Shown one piece after another: positions 1 through 6,209 of a stretch of DNA of 14,187 nt (position 1 is its first letter; each line of letters opens with the position of its first letter). The translations under genes and the position numbers were made by a program. The stretch comes from Parcubacteria group bacterium (GTDB taxonomy: Bacteria; Patescibacteriota; Minisyncoccia; Phycocordibacterales; UBA12088). The stretch covers positions 1 through 14,187 of the forward strand of contig JAKFXP010000006.1 of the NCBI GenBank assembly GCA_021731325.1, written 5' to 3'. The notes beneath the pieces are model-generated. The model searched no databases, was not told where the DNA came from, and saw only the letters and a list, made by a program, of their open reading frames with translations.

Positions 1-158
1 GGCCTGAGTCTAGGATAAAGTTCTTAAGCTGTGAACTGGATGTTTTCACAAGGTACAGCGTGAGGTGATGGAACCCCAGTGGTATATGTATTGTACCAAC
101 ACCTGCTCCATATAGTGACGTTTGTTTTCAACAAGTGTGGTGTAACGCACATAATCTA
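1..158. other. Non-coding stretch at left edge
   Basis: I see no convincing gene, tRNA or rRNA here. A TATAGT hexamer at 111-116 could be a -10 box, but no good -35 lies 16-18 bases upstream. A small inverted repeat (TTGTT/AACAA) lies around 123-135. The region may be the 3' flank of a gene outside the window. Confidence 0.4.
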
Positions 159-188
159 TTGACCCGTCGCCCCCCCCACTGGTACTCT
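159..188 (+). promoter_or_regulatory. Candidate promoter with C8 tract in spacer
   Basis: TTGACC (159-164) resembles a -35 box. After 18 bases comes TACTCT (183-188), preceded by TGG, which would make an extended -10. The spacer contains eight consecutive C (170-177). The -10 is poor, so the assignment is an inference; the alternative is the TATAGT at 111-116. A change of one C would make the spacer 17 or 19 bases. Confidence 0.4.
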
Positions 189-195
189 GCACAGT

Positions 196-213
196 GGACA
201 ATGGTGTCCTTTC
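196..213 (+). promoter_or_regulatory. Leader hairpin upstream of the 231 gene
   Basis: GGACA (196-200) pairs with TGTCC (205-209) around an ATGG loop, followed by TTT. It would sit at the very 5' end of the transcript if the promoter at 159-188 is right. It could protect the 5' end or act as a weak attenuator. Confidence 0.3.
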
Positions 214-230
214 ACAAATAGGAGATAGTA

Positions 231-1739
231 ATGAATGTACTTCGTGTACGACTCATAGGAGTTATGGTATGCGTACTAGTACTCATGATCCCGATAGCAC
301 AAGCCTTCACAGTATATGATGAAGGCTTTCCGCTCACGTGGAGTAATGGTTCAAGTAACGCAACAATTATCACCCAAGACCCTTCTGGTCTCTCAATCAG
401 TCCGTTTTGTGGTACAAAAACCGCATTAGTAGAACACCAAGTAGGTGGAGAGTTTCGACCAGTTGCTGCGGGGAATAAGAGTATTGTGTCACACAATGCA
501 CTTACGTTTGCCGTACAAAGCTTTACCAGTAATGGGGTAAATCCAACCACTAGCCTTACTGCCGAATTGTATGACACAAACATGCAAGGAAGGGGGCAAG
601 TACCTATAGCTGCGTATATTCCTGGTGGAAGTATGCAAGCTAATACCTGGTACGCGGTATCGATTCCCCTTACTGCTCTGAACCCTCCTACGCACATTCG
701 TGGTGTCGGGTTTAGGGCGGGAGGACATCTGGTATACGCCTGGGATTGTGTACAAATTGGATATGTAGAGGCGTTCGATCCCTCACGATTGTATACCGAC
801 GCAATAGGATCATTGTGGCAAAGTTGGTCATGGAATACCTCTCTTTCCAATTCAGCTTCAAAAGCATATACAGGTTCGTATGGACTTGCTATGAACTTTA
901 CTGCGCCGTGGGCTGGTTTGTACCTGCATCACAATGGGTTTTCGACCGCAGGGCAGCAGACGTTGCGATTTGCGATACACGGTGGAAGTGTAAGTGGTAA
1001 GCAACCCTCGGTAGCGCTTTTTGATGCTGCTGGAGCGGTGCTCGCTGAACTACCTATACACCATTACGTGAGTGGAAATGTTATACAGGCAAATCAATGG
1101 TATAGCGTGACCATTCCTCTTGCAGATCTCAATGCTACCAACAAAGTGGTAACAGGGTTTATGGTGCAGTCGCCAACAGTCACGACGATGTACATCGACG
1201 ATATCAAGTTTAGTGACGTGGGTGGTTCTACCTACAGCTCGGGATCAACACCACCTATTGTAAGTAGTGTATTGTTTGATGAATCCATCGGCACAGGTTG
1301 GCAAAGTTGGTCATGGAATATCGCTACAACATCTGACACAATCCGGTATTTTACTGGTGCAATTGGGTTAGGTGTTGAGTACCAGGCTGGGTGGTCAGCA
1401 CTTTCACTTGGAACTGCTGGGTACTCTACCACAGGAAAAAACACACTCTCACTCAAAGTACATGGTGGTACCACTGGAGGGCAAAAGTTGTATGTGCGTC
1501 TGTATGGTGCGCAAGGTGCTGCACTGACCACTCCGCTACCACTCATTAACTATGTGGTAGGGAGAGTAATTACTCCCCATGTATGGCATGAGGTACGTAT
1601 TCCACTCTCGGTTCTCAATGCGGTAAATCAGACGATTACTAATGTCGAAATTATGAGTGAGACACCAACCTCAGTGACGTTTGACGATCTACAATTCGAG
1701 AATCTTCTCGACAACAATACAGGAGTCTGTAATGAATAG
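231..1739 (+). CDS. Secreted three-module surface protein (hypothetical)
   Basis: The 502-residue product begins with a signal peptide (about residues 1-25, ending AQA) and is therefore exported. The mature part is three related modules of about 150 residues (roughly 26-180, 185-330, 345-495). Modules 2 and 3 share WQSWSWN near their start (Trp196 and Trp357), then a G(K/Q)xxL strand, a WYSVTIPL/WHEVRIPL strand with following LNA, and an acidic closing strand (IDDIKF, FDDLQF). This pattern resembles galactose-binding-like jelly-roll carbohydrate-binding modules, but I cannot name a Pfam family. AGGAG lies six bases before the ATG. The gene overlaps the downstream M23 peptidase gene by eight bases, so the two are probably co-translated and act together at the cell surface. 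No catalytic motif is visible; binding to glycan or wall is inferred. Confidence 0.8.
   Translation: MNVLRVRLIGVMVCVLVLMIPIAQAFTVYDEGFPLTWSNGSSNATIITQDPSGLSISPFCGTKTALVEHQVGGEFRPVAAGNKSIVSHNALTFAVQSFTSNGVNPTTSLTAELYDTNMQGRGQVPIAAYIPGGSMQANTWYAVSIPLTALNPPTHIRGVGFRAGGHLVYAWDCVQIGYVEAFDPSRLYTDAIGSLWQSWSWNTSLSNSASKAYTGSYGLAMNFTAPWAGLYLHHNGFSTAGQQTLRFAIHGGSVSGKQPSVALFDAAGAVLAELPIHHYVSGNVIQANQWYSVTIPLADLNATNKVVTGFMVQSPTVTTMYIDDIKFSDVGGSTYSSGSTPPIVSSVLFDESIGTGWQSWSWNIATTSDTIRYFTGAIGLGVEYQAGWSALSLGTAGYSTTGKNTLSLKVHGGTTGGQKLYVRLYGAQGAALTTPLPLINYVVGRVITPHVWHEVRIPLSVLNAVNQTITNVEIMSETPTSVTFDDLQFENLLDNNTGVCNE
816..1320 (+). repeat. Internal repeat of module start
   Basis: A 22-base stretch encoding WQSWSWN is identical at 816-837 and 1299-1320, 483 bases (161 codons) apart. 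The rest of the two modules has diverged much further, which suggests selection on the motif or local gene conversion. Confidence 0.7.
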
Positions 1740-2988
1740 TATCTCTATATGTCGAGTATTACTCGGTATACTTGGAATAAGTATGGTACTCACGAGCACT
1801 CTCGCATGGAGTGCACTTGAGTGCACTGCGATACAGGGTGCAACAACTTCATCGGAACCACTCTACCAAGATGGATTTTCTGCAGGGTGGATTGAAGCAG
1901 GGTCGTATAATATCGCCTCGCGTAATACTGCTGCAACACCAGTGGGTAGAGTGGGCACAAGTGCGCTCGAAGTACTCTATGCGACCTACTGGGGTGCGTT
2001 CGAAATGCATCGCATGGAGCCCATCAACACATCGGGTAAGCGAGCATTGGTGTTTCGAGTGCGAGGTATCGTAAGTACTGCCGAACTCGACCAGTTGTAC
2101 ATTGGTCTCGATAGGAGTGATGGAGTGATATTAGGGTACCTACCCGTAACCAATTACATGATTACGCCGGACAAACCTCCATTTCCGAGTAATCAGTACG
2201 ATACGAACAAATGGTATACGGTCACTATCCCGCTCACTGCGTTTAATGCGCAGAACACCAAGATTAAAGGCGTGATCTTTATGGTTGGTGGCCTTGCAAC
2301 GCCGATATACCTCGATGAGGTGTGGTTAGTGCAAGGGTTGGAGTTTCCGTTGGGAGGCATGAGTCCGTACACTGCAACTATAAATGGCGTACTAGATCAC
2401 CATATGGCAGTCGATGGTAATGGGTTGAGCATCGGTAACTGTGCAGATGCATACATCACTGCATATACGGGTGAAGAAGGGCGACTACAGTTCGGTGCCC
2501 CAAACCCTGTCGTCGCATCTGCTCCCACAAATGCATGCGCTCCTGGAGTACCATTAAATGGTTATCAAAAAAATGGTGGTGCCGCATTTTCTGTGGGTGG
2601 ACAGTATGATATGACAGGTGGTAATGATAGTGGTATTTTTCTCTACTACGACGGACATACTGGCTACGACTATCCGGTAAGTAACGGTACACCAGTATAC
2701 GCTGTCGCAAATGGAGTGGTGCAGGAATCATCCGCACATTCTTATGGCGACACAGTGGTGGTAAAGCACCAAAATGGCTACACCTCACACTACCTACACC
2801 TCACCACACGAAATGTATTCGTAGGTCAAGAAGTACGTGCAGGGGTAACCTCCATTGGCACCACGGGTGCTGGGCATCTACACTTTACGATGCAATTATA
2901 CGGAGAGCGTGTTGATCCGTATGGTTGGATTGGTAGCTACCCAGACCCTGCGCGAGCATTTGCAGTAAATACTCGTCTCTGGAAATAA
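1732..2988 (+). CDS. Secreted M23 (LytM) peptidoglycan endopeptidase with N-terminal binding module
   Basis: A 418-residue exported protein: signal peptide (about 1-28), a beta-sandwich-like module (about 45-205) similar to those of the upstream gene (WYTVTIPLTAFNA, then IYLDEVW), a linker, and a C-terminal M23 domain (about 290-405). The zinc-ligand motifs are intact: HTGYD (His309, Asp313) and HLH (His382, His384), with SHYLH (His353, His356) between them. The family cleaves peptide cross-bridges or stem peptides in peptidoglycan. The shared module suggests that the enzyme and the upstream protein bind the same wall or glycan target. The ATG at 1732 is chosen over an in-frame TTG at 1681 because AGGAG (1721-1725) lies six bases before it and the signal peptide starts there. 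It overlaps the preceding stop as ATGAATAG, implying translational coupling. The substrate, own wall or a host's, cannot be told from sequence. Confidence 0.9.
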   Translation: MNSISICRVLLGILGISMVLTSTLAWSALECTAIQGATTSSEPLYQDGFSAGWIEAGSYNIASRNTAATPVGRVGTSALEVLYATYWGAFEMHRMEPINTSGKRALVFRVRGIVSTAELDQLYIGLDRSDGVILGYLPVTNYMITPDKPPFPSNQYDTNKWYTVTIPLTAFNAQNTKIKGVIFMVGGLATPIYLDEVWLVQGLEFPLGGMSPYTATINGVLDHHMAVDGNGLSIGNCADAYITAYTGEEGRLQFGAPNPVVASAPTNACAPGVPLNGYQKNGGAAFSVGGQYDMTGGNDSGIFLYYDGHTGYDYPVSNGTPVYAVANGVVQESSAHSYGDTVVVKHQNGYTSHYLHLTTRNVFVGQEVRAGVTSIGTTGAGHLHFTMQLYGERVDPYGWIGSYPDPARAFAVNTRLWK

Positions 2989-3013
2989 CCTAGTTCTTTT
3001 TGTTCTTTATATC

Positions 3014-3044
3014 AAAACACCCTACTCGAGGAGTAGGGTGTTTT
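3014..3044. terminator. Bidirectional intrinsic terminator
   Basis: CACCCTACTC (3018-3027) pairs perfectly with GAGTAGGGTG (3031-3040) around a GAG loop. Flanking A4 and T6 runs extend the stem and supply a U-tract on both strands. It serves the M23 gene and the convergent minus-strand gene ending at 3048. Confidence 0.93.
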
Positions 3045-3047
3045 TTC

Positions 3048-3749
3048 TTATTCCGTAACAGGTGTACTGGTACCTATGAAGTGGAAAGTGGAGAGAATGG
3101 TTTCAAATAACAAAATATTTGAAATCGGGTAATCACTAATGATTTCCATTTGATAAGTTGGTCCAAATATAAAATTACGTACTTGATTCTCATGCTGTAC
3201 TGTTACCATCTCGTACCCATCAATACTATAGATTGTTTTCAGAGTAAACATATCAAACGAACGTGCCAAGTCCCGCACGTTTGTATACTCGCTCCTCACC
3301 TCAGGAAAAAGTTTATTTACTGAAATAATATTCAAACCCTCCTGTTCCGTGTCACTAAATCGTTTCTCGTAATCTGGAGAATTAGGAGGTCCAAAATTTG
3401 CTAGGGTGATATGTTGTCCTGTGCAAGGAGTCTCCACTTCAAACCTCCCTTCCCATATCCCATTATCATGCCCCTCGCCGTATACATACCACTCCGCAGG
3501 ATACTGCACCTCCCACCCATACTCCTCATTTCGACACGTCTTCCACCCCTCAGTACTCACCCGTGCTTGAGGCACAATCGGCTCCAGTGCAAATGGGTCG
3601 GTGGTGGTTGAGGTGGTATCTATCACCACCTCAACAGGAACAGAAGACTGCGGAGGAAAAAAGTACCACCCAGTTACCCCGAGGATGATAAATACAATGC
3701 CTGTGACTAGGGTAGTGAGTGCTTGTGTGTGTTTTTGAACCCCACTCAT
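3048..3749 (-). CDS. Membrane-anchored hypothetical protein
   Basis: The 233-residue product has one N-terminal transmembrane helix (about residues 11-31) after a short charged start, a Thr-rich linker (about 40-52), and an extracytoplasmic domain. That domain opens with WKTCRNEEYGWEVQYPAEW (from about residue 68). YGFEVxYPxxW-type openings recur in PsbP-like and related single-domain secreted proteins, so a PsbP-like fold is a possible guess only. Cys72 and Cys108 or so could form a disulfide. It converges on the M23 gene and shares its terminator. No clear SD lies before the ATG at 3749, and no strong promoter could be assigned on the minus strand. Function unknown. Confidence 0.75.
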   Translation of the reverse strand: MSGVQKHTQALTTLVTGIVFIILGVTGWYFFPPQSSVPVEVVIDTTSTTTDPFALEPIVPQARVSTEGWKTCRNEEYGWEVQYPAEWYVYGEGHDNGIWEGRFEVETPCTGQHITLANFGPPNSPDYEKRFSDTEQEGLNIISVNKLFPEVRSEYTNVRDLARSFDMFTLKTIYSIDGYEMVTVQHENQVRNFIFGPTYQMEIISDYPISNILLFETILSTFHFIGTSTPVTE

Positions 3750-3781
3750 GTCGTGATATTACCACACATAGCATAACCTAC

Positions 3782-3810
3782 CAATGATAGAGGTCGAACC
3801 TCTATCATTG
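3782..3810. repeat. Perfect 13-bp palindrome in a divergent intergenic region
   Basis: CAATGATAGAGGT (3782-3794) and ACCTCTATCATTG (3798-3810) are perfect inverted repeats with a CGA centre. They lie between divergent genes, 18 bases upstream of the plus-strand -35 box. No T-run follows on either strand, so a terminator is unlikely. An operator or a 5' UTR hairpin of the minus gene are both possible. Confidence 0.65.
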
Positions 3811-3828
3811 CATACAAAACATTAAAAA

Positions 3829-3857
3829 TAGACAGTTTGCAAGTATTGTGCTACAGT
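3829..3857 (+). promoter_or_regulatory. Promoter for the helical-repeat protein gene
   Basis: TAGACA (3829-3834, five of six to TTGACA), a 17-base spacer, and TACAGT (3852-3857) preceded by TGC, an extended -10. The predicted transcript start is near 3864, giving a leader of about 95 bases. Confidence 0.75.
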
Positions 3858-3900
3858 AGTATCGACTCAGGGTGCTGTAACCCACATACGTTCTTTTATG

Positions 3901-3920
3901 CCGCTACTAAGCGGTTTTTT
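3901..3920 (+). promoter_or_regulatory. Terminator-like hairpin in the leader
   Basis: CCGCT (3901-3905) pairs with AGCGG (3910-3914) around ACTA and is followed directly by six T. It lies between the promoter and the start codon, where it could attenuate transcription. A second small stem (GGGT/ACCC, 3870-3883) lies upstream of it and could be part of a switch. Confidence 0.55.
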
Positions 3921-3958
3921 AGTATCCAACGTCTCATTACAAGCACTCATTATTGATT

Positions 3959-5491
3959 ATGAAAACAGTAGCACAAATACGAAACTCCATTCCTATAACT
4001 ATCGTAGGATTGATATTTATAGGAATAACAATGCTCGCAGCCCCTGCAGAGGCAATTACCAGACAAGAACTCACTGAGCTTTTTATTGCTCTTGAGGTAA
4101 TACCTACGTCAAAAGCAGAAACAGCGCGTGGTCTTGAGGCACAAGTACTTACGACTACCACATTATTGGAGCTTACTAATCTTTTTATTCATACTGAAGT
4201 CATTCCTGAGGAGAAAGCGATTGAAGCACTTACCATACTTGGTGGGCAAGAAGGTCAGGATACCTATGTTCCTGTAGAAGATACTGCTCCACCGGTACCC
4301 GTACGCGCAGCAACTTCTTCAGAACTTGTAGAACTGCTCATTGCGCTTGAGGTAATACCACCAATCAAAGCAGAGGAAGCGCGAAGTGTGATGGCTCAGG
4401 TACCTGCAACCACAACATTCACGGAACTTGCCGAACTTCTCATGGCATTAGAGATAATTCCTATAGAGTATACGGATGACGTGCGGTACATTATTACTAA
4501 TATACATACAGGTAACATAACGTTGGGGACAACACATGCAGGTGTTTCTTTAAGCGAACTCACTGAGCTTTTTATTGCTCTTGAGGTAATACCCACGTCA
4601 AAAGCAGAAGAGGCACGTGCTCATGTACTGCAGGTTCCTACAGTTACAACGCTACTAGAGCTTACTAATTTGTTCATTGATCTTGAAGTAATACCTGAAG
4701 AGAAGGCGATTGAGGCGCGCACCATACTTGGTGCTCAAGAAGGTGAGGATTTCTACGTTCCTGTAGGTACCACTACTCCCTCGGCACCTACATCAACATT
4801 GAATCAGAGATTGAATGTTGAAATTGTACTGGCTTTACCTACAGAGAGCGATAATGGAGTGGTGTACACATTTATGATTGATGTCACTACCGACACACAG
4901 ACATACTACGTCAGTGCAACGTCAAGTAACGTCTTGCAGTTCCATGTTGAGGATGTCGCTGGGTCAACTGTTAATGTAGTGATGGGCACCACAACATTGA
5001 CCTCTCCTACGGCTACTCAGCTGGGTGATGTTTTTGAAATTACACCAGGTGCCACTGAAACATTCGTATTAACCACTGCTATATTACCCATACAGAGTGG
5101 TTCGTACCGAGTAGTACTCGACACGCTTGAGTTTTGCGAAAGTCCAATACTTCCATACGGTCGTATACATACATTCGAGCCACGTAGTAATTTTACGTCT
5201 CCAAGTATAGATTTTTTCATTACGTCTGCCGAAGGCCCTCAAACATCTACGCAGGAAGCATCAGTATCTGGTGGACGGGGTGCGCTCCTCAACCCAGAAG
5301 CACATCGTGATAGCGCAGCATCGACAACACCACGAGTGCAACTTCTCGGAACTACTACCCCTCTACACCTTGACGGTGACGCCGAGATTGAGATAGATAT
5401 GCCTCAATTCATTGAGCTACTCATTGCAATAGGTGTTATTATTCCGCAAGAAAAAGCAGCTCTTGCTCGACAGCGCATCGCAGGGATGTAA
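3959..5491 (+). CDS. Secreted protein with seven helical ELxELxIALEVIP repeats
   Basis: A 510-residue exported protein: signal peptide about 1-32 (ending AEA). The motif ELxELxIALEVIPxxKAxxAR, or a close variant, starts near residues 37, 71, 122, 156, 200 and 234, with a seventh copy at the very C-terminus (481-505, FIELLIAIGVIIPQEKA). Copies come in pairs about 34 residues apart. Each looks like two short helices joined by an IP turn. Between copies 6 and 7 lies a region of about 215 residues with beta-strand character (about 285-430) and a low-complexity Ser/Thr linker (about 430-475). There is no enzyme motif. The motif is one I associate with Parcubacteria surface proteins; a scaffold or attachment role is inference. 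ATG 3959 is preferred to the in-frame TTG at 3953; neither has an SD. Confidence 0.8.
   Translation: MKTVAQIRNSIPITIVGLIFIGITMLAAPAEAITRQELTELFIALEVIPTSKAETARGLEAQVLTTTTLLELTNLFIHTEVIPEEKAIEALTILGGQEGQDTYVPVEDTAPPVPVRAATSSELVELLIALEVIPPIKAEEARSVMAQVPATTTFTELAELLMALEIIPIEYTDDVRYIITNIHTGNITLGTTHAGVSLSELTELFIALEVIPTSKAEEARAHVLQVPTVTTLLELTNLFIDLEVIPEEKAIEARTILGAQEGEDFYVPVGTTTPSAPTSTLNQRLNVEIVLALPTESDNGVVYTFMIDVTTDTQTYYVSATSSNVLQFHVEDVAGSTVNVVMGTTTLTSPTATQLGDVFEITPGATETFVLTTAILPIQSGSYRVVLDTLEFCESPILPYGRIHTFEPRSNFTSPSIDFFITSAEGPQTSTQEASVSGGRGALLNPEAHRDSAASTTPRVQLLGTTTPLHLDGDAEIEIDMPQFIELLIAIGVIIPQEKAALARQRIAGM
4067..4767 (+). repeat. Intragenic duplication, 489-bp period
   Basis: 4067-4120 and 4556-4609 match at 53 of 54 bases. 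The similarity continues, less strictly, through the second motif and the YVPV linker (to about 4278 and 4767). Both parts keep the same 489-base (163-codon) offset, so motif pair 1-2 and pair 5-6 come from a segmental duplication, with diverged pair 3-4 between them. Confidence 0.85.
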
Positions 5492-5514
5492 ACGTAGACA
5501 TTGTTCACAGCTCT

Positions 5515-5554
5515 CAATACACACCTGCACGAACATACGTGCAGGTGTGTATTG
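5515..5554. repeat. Perfect 17-bp inverted repeat after the repeat-protein gene
   Basis: CAATACACACCTGCACG (5515-5531) and its exact complement (5538-5554) flank an AACATA loop, 23 bases after the stop codon. No T-run follows on either strand, so this is not a standard terminator. It may stabilise the 3' end of the mRNA or be a protein-binding site ahead of the next gene's promoter. Confidence 0.7.
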
Positions 5555-5567
5555 GTATACCTCCTTC

Positions 5568-5595
5568 TTGCACCCCGTACCCCGCATGGTACAGT
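5568..5595 (+). promoter_or_regulatory. Candidate promoter for the 5645 gene
   Basis: TTGCAC (5568-5573), a 16-base spacer and TACAGT (5590-5595) preceded by TGG (extended -10). The -10 hexamer is the same as those before the repeat-protein gene and rpsL. Confidence 0.55.
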
Positions 5596-5644
5596 ACTCG
5601 GTGGAGTTAGTTTTCTTTTCACCTACAATATATAGGAGTATGAC

Positions 5645-6058
5645 ATGAACGATACTGTCACCAGATTTCGGACTGACGTATTTTCGATACTACAAACGGT
5701 CACCATGGATGCCAACGGACTCATTGAGTGGCCGGTACAGTCTCTCGAATGTATTTCGTACTGTATTACCCGCGAATACGTCACCTCACGTGAAGTGATT
5801 GACGCGCTCACTGCCCGCATACATGCGCTCGGGCGCGCTTCGTACAAACAGTGTCTTGAAGAGGAGATACCCCTCACGCAGGTTGCGCACCCCCACGCCC
5901 TAGCCTTTGCCATGGCAACCGACGCCATTCTTCCGTTTGAGATACGTGCCCTTCCGTGGCGTATACTGGAAGCCCAAAAAGATTTTATGTTGTGGTTTAT
6001 GCCAAATATGCGTCAGATTCTTACCGGCGTACCCGTAGAATCCTACCTGTTCTCATGA
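5645..6058 (+). CDS. Small hypothetical protein
   Basis: A 137-residue product with no signal peptide or membrane helix, so probably cytoplasmic. I do not recognise the family. It looks mostly helical, has Cys36, Cys40 and Cys70, and an HPHALAFAMA stretch near residue 82. Support for a real gene: AGGAG (5634-5638) six bases before the ATG, an upstream promoter, and a strong terminator (6065-6089) a few bases after the stop. It is transcribed as a single gene just before nusA. Confidence 0.75.
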   Translation: MNDTVTRFRTDVFSILQTVTMDANGLIEWPVQSLECISYCITREYVTSREVIDALTARIHALGRASYKQCLEEEIPLTQVAHPHALAFAMATDAILPFEIRALPWRILEAQKDFMLWFMPNMRQILTGVPVESYLFS

Positions 6059-6064
6059 CAGCTG

Positions 6065-6096
6065 TGCCCCACAAAGATTTTGTGGGGCAGTTTGTT
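6065..6096 (+). terminator. Intrinsic terminator after the 5645 gene
   Basis: TGCCCCACAAA (6065-6075) pairs with TTTGTGGGGCA (6079-6089) around GAT, followed by GTTTGTT. The downstream T-rich part overlaps the -35 box of the nusA promoter. Confidence 0.85.
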
Positions 6097-6123
6097 GACA
6101 GGGTGTGCGAAGCGAGGTACAAT
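6095..6123 (+). promoter_or_regulatory. Near-consensus sigma-70 promoter of nusA
   Basis: TTGACA (6095-6100) is a perfect -35; after 17 bases comes TACAAT (6118-6123). This is the best promoter in the window. Predicted start near 6130, about 80 bases before nusA. Confidence 0.9.
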
Positions 6124-6138
6124 CGTCGTATTCTGAAA

Positions 6139-6160
6139 TGTCCCCGACGGGGGCACTTTT
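6139..6160 (+). promoter_or_regulatory. Terminator-like hairpin in the nusA leader
   Basis: TGTCCCC (6139-6145) pairs with GGGGGCA (6149-6155, one G-U pair) around GAC, followed by CTTTT. It would form about ten bases after the transcript start. NusA itself acts on pausing and termination, so autoregulation by attenuation is a natural hypothesis. Confidence 0.55.
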
Positions 6161-6209
6161 AGTTATATACCACTTACTTACCAACTATTATTCGTAACAA
6201 ATCATATAT

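Noticed and set aside
212..850. Long minus-strand open frame (212 codons) opposite the three-module gene
   Set aside because: It lies fully antisense to a gene with signal peptide, SD and clear module repeats; its own product is Cys- and Thr-rich with no recognisable order.
1681..1731. TTG start for the M23 gene
   Set aside because: The ATG at 1732 has AGGAG at six bases and begins a proper signal peptide; the extra 17 residues would spoil it.
3782..3810. tRNA T-arm-like GGTTCGA on the minus strand
   Set aside because: No acceptor, D or anticodon arms surround it; it is just the centre of a palindrome.
4067..4767. CRISPR-like array
   Set aside because: The repeats are in-frame protein repeats with a 489-base period and imperfect copies, with no spacer structure and no cas genes.
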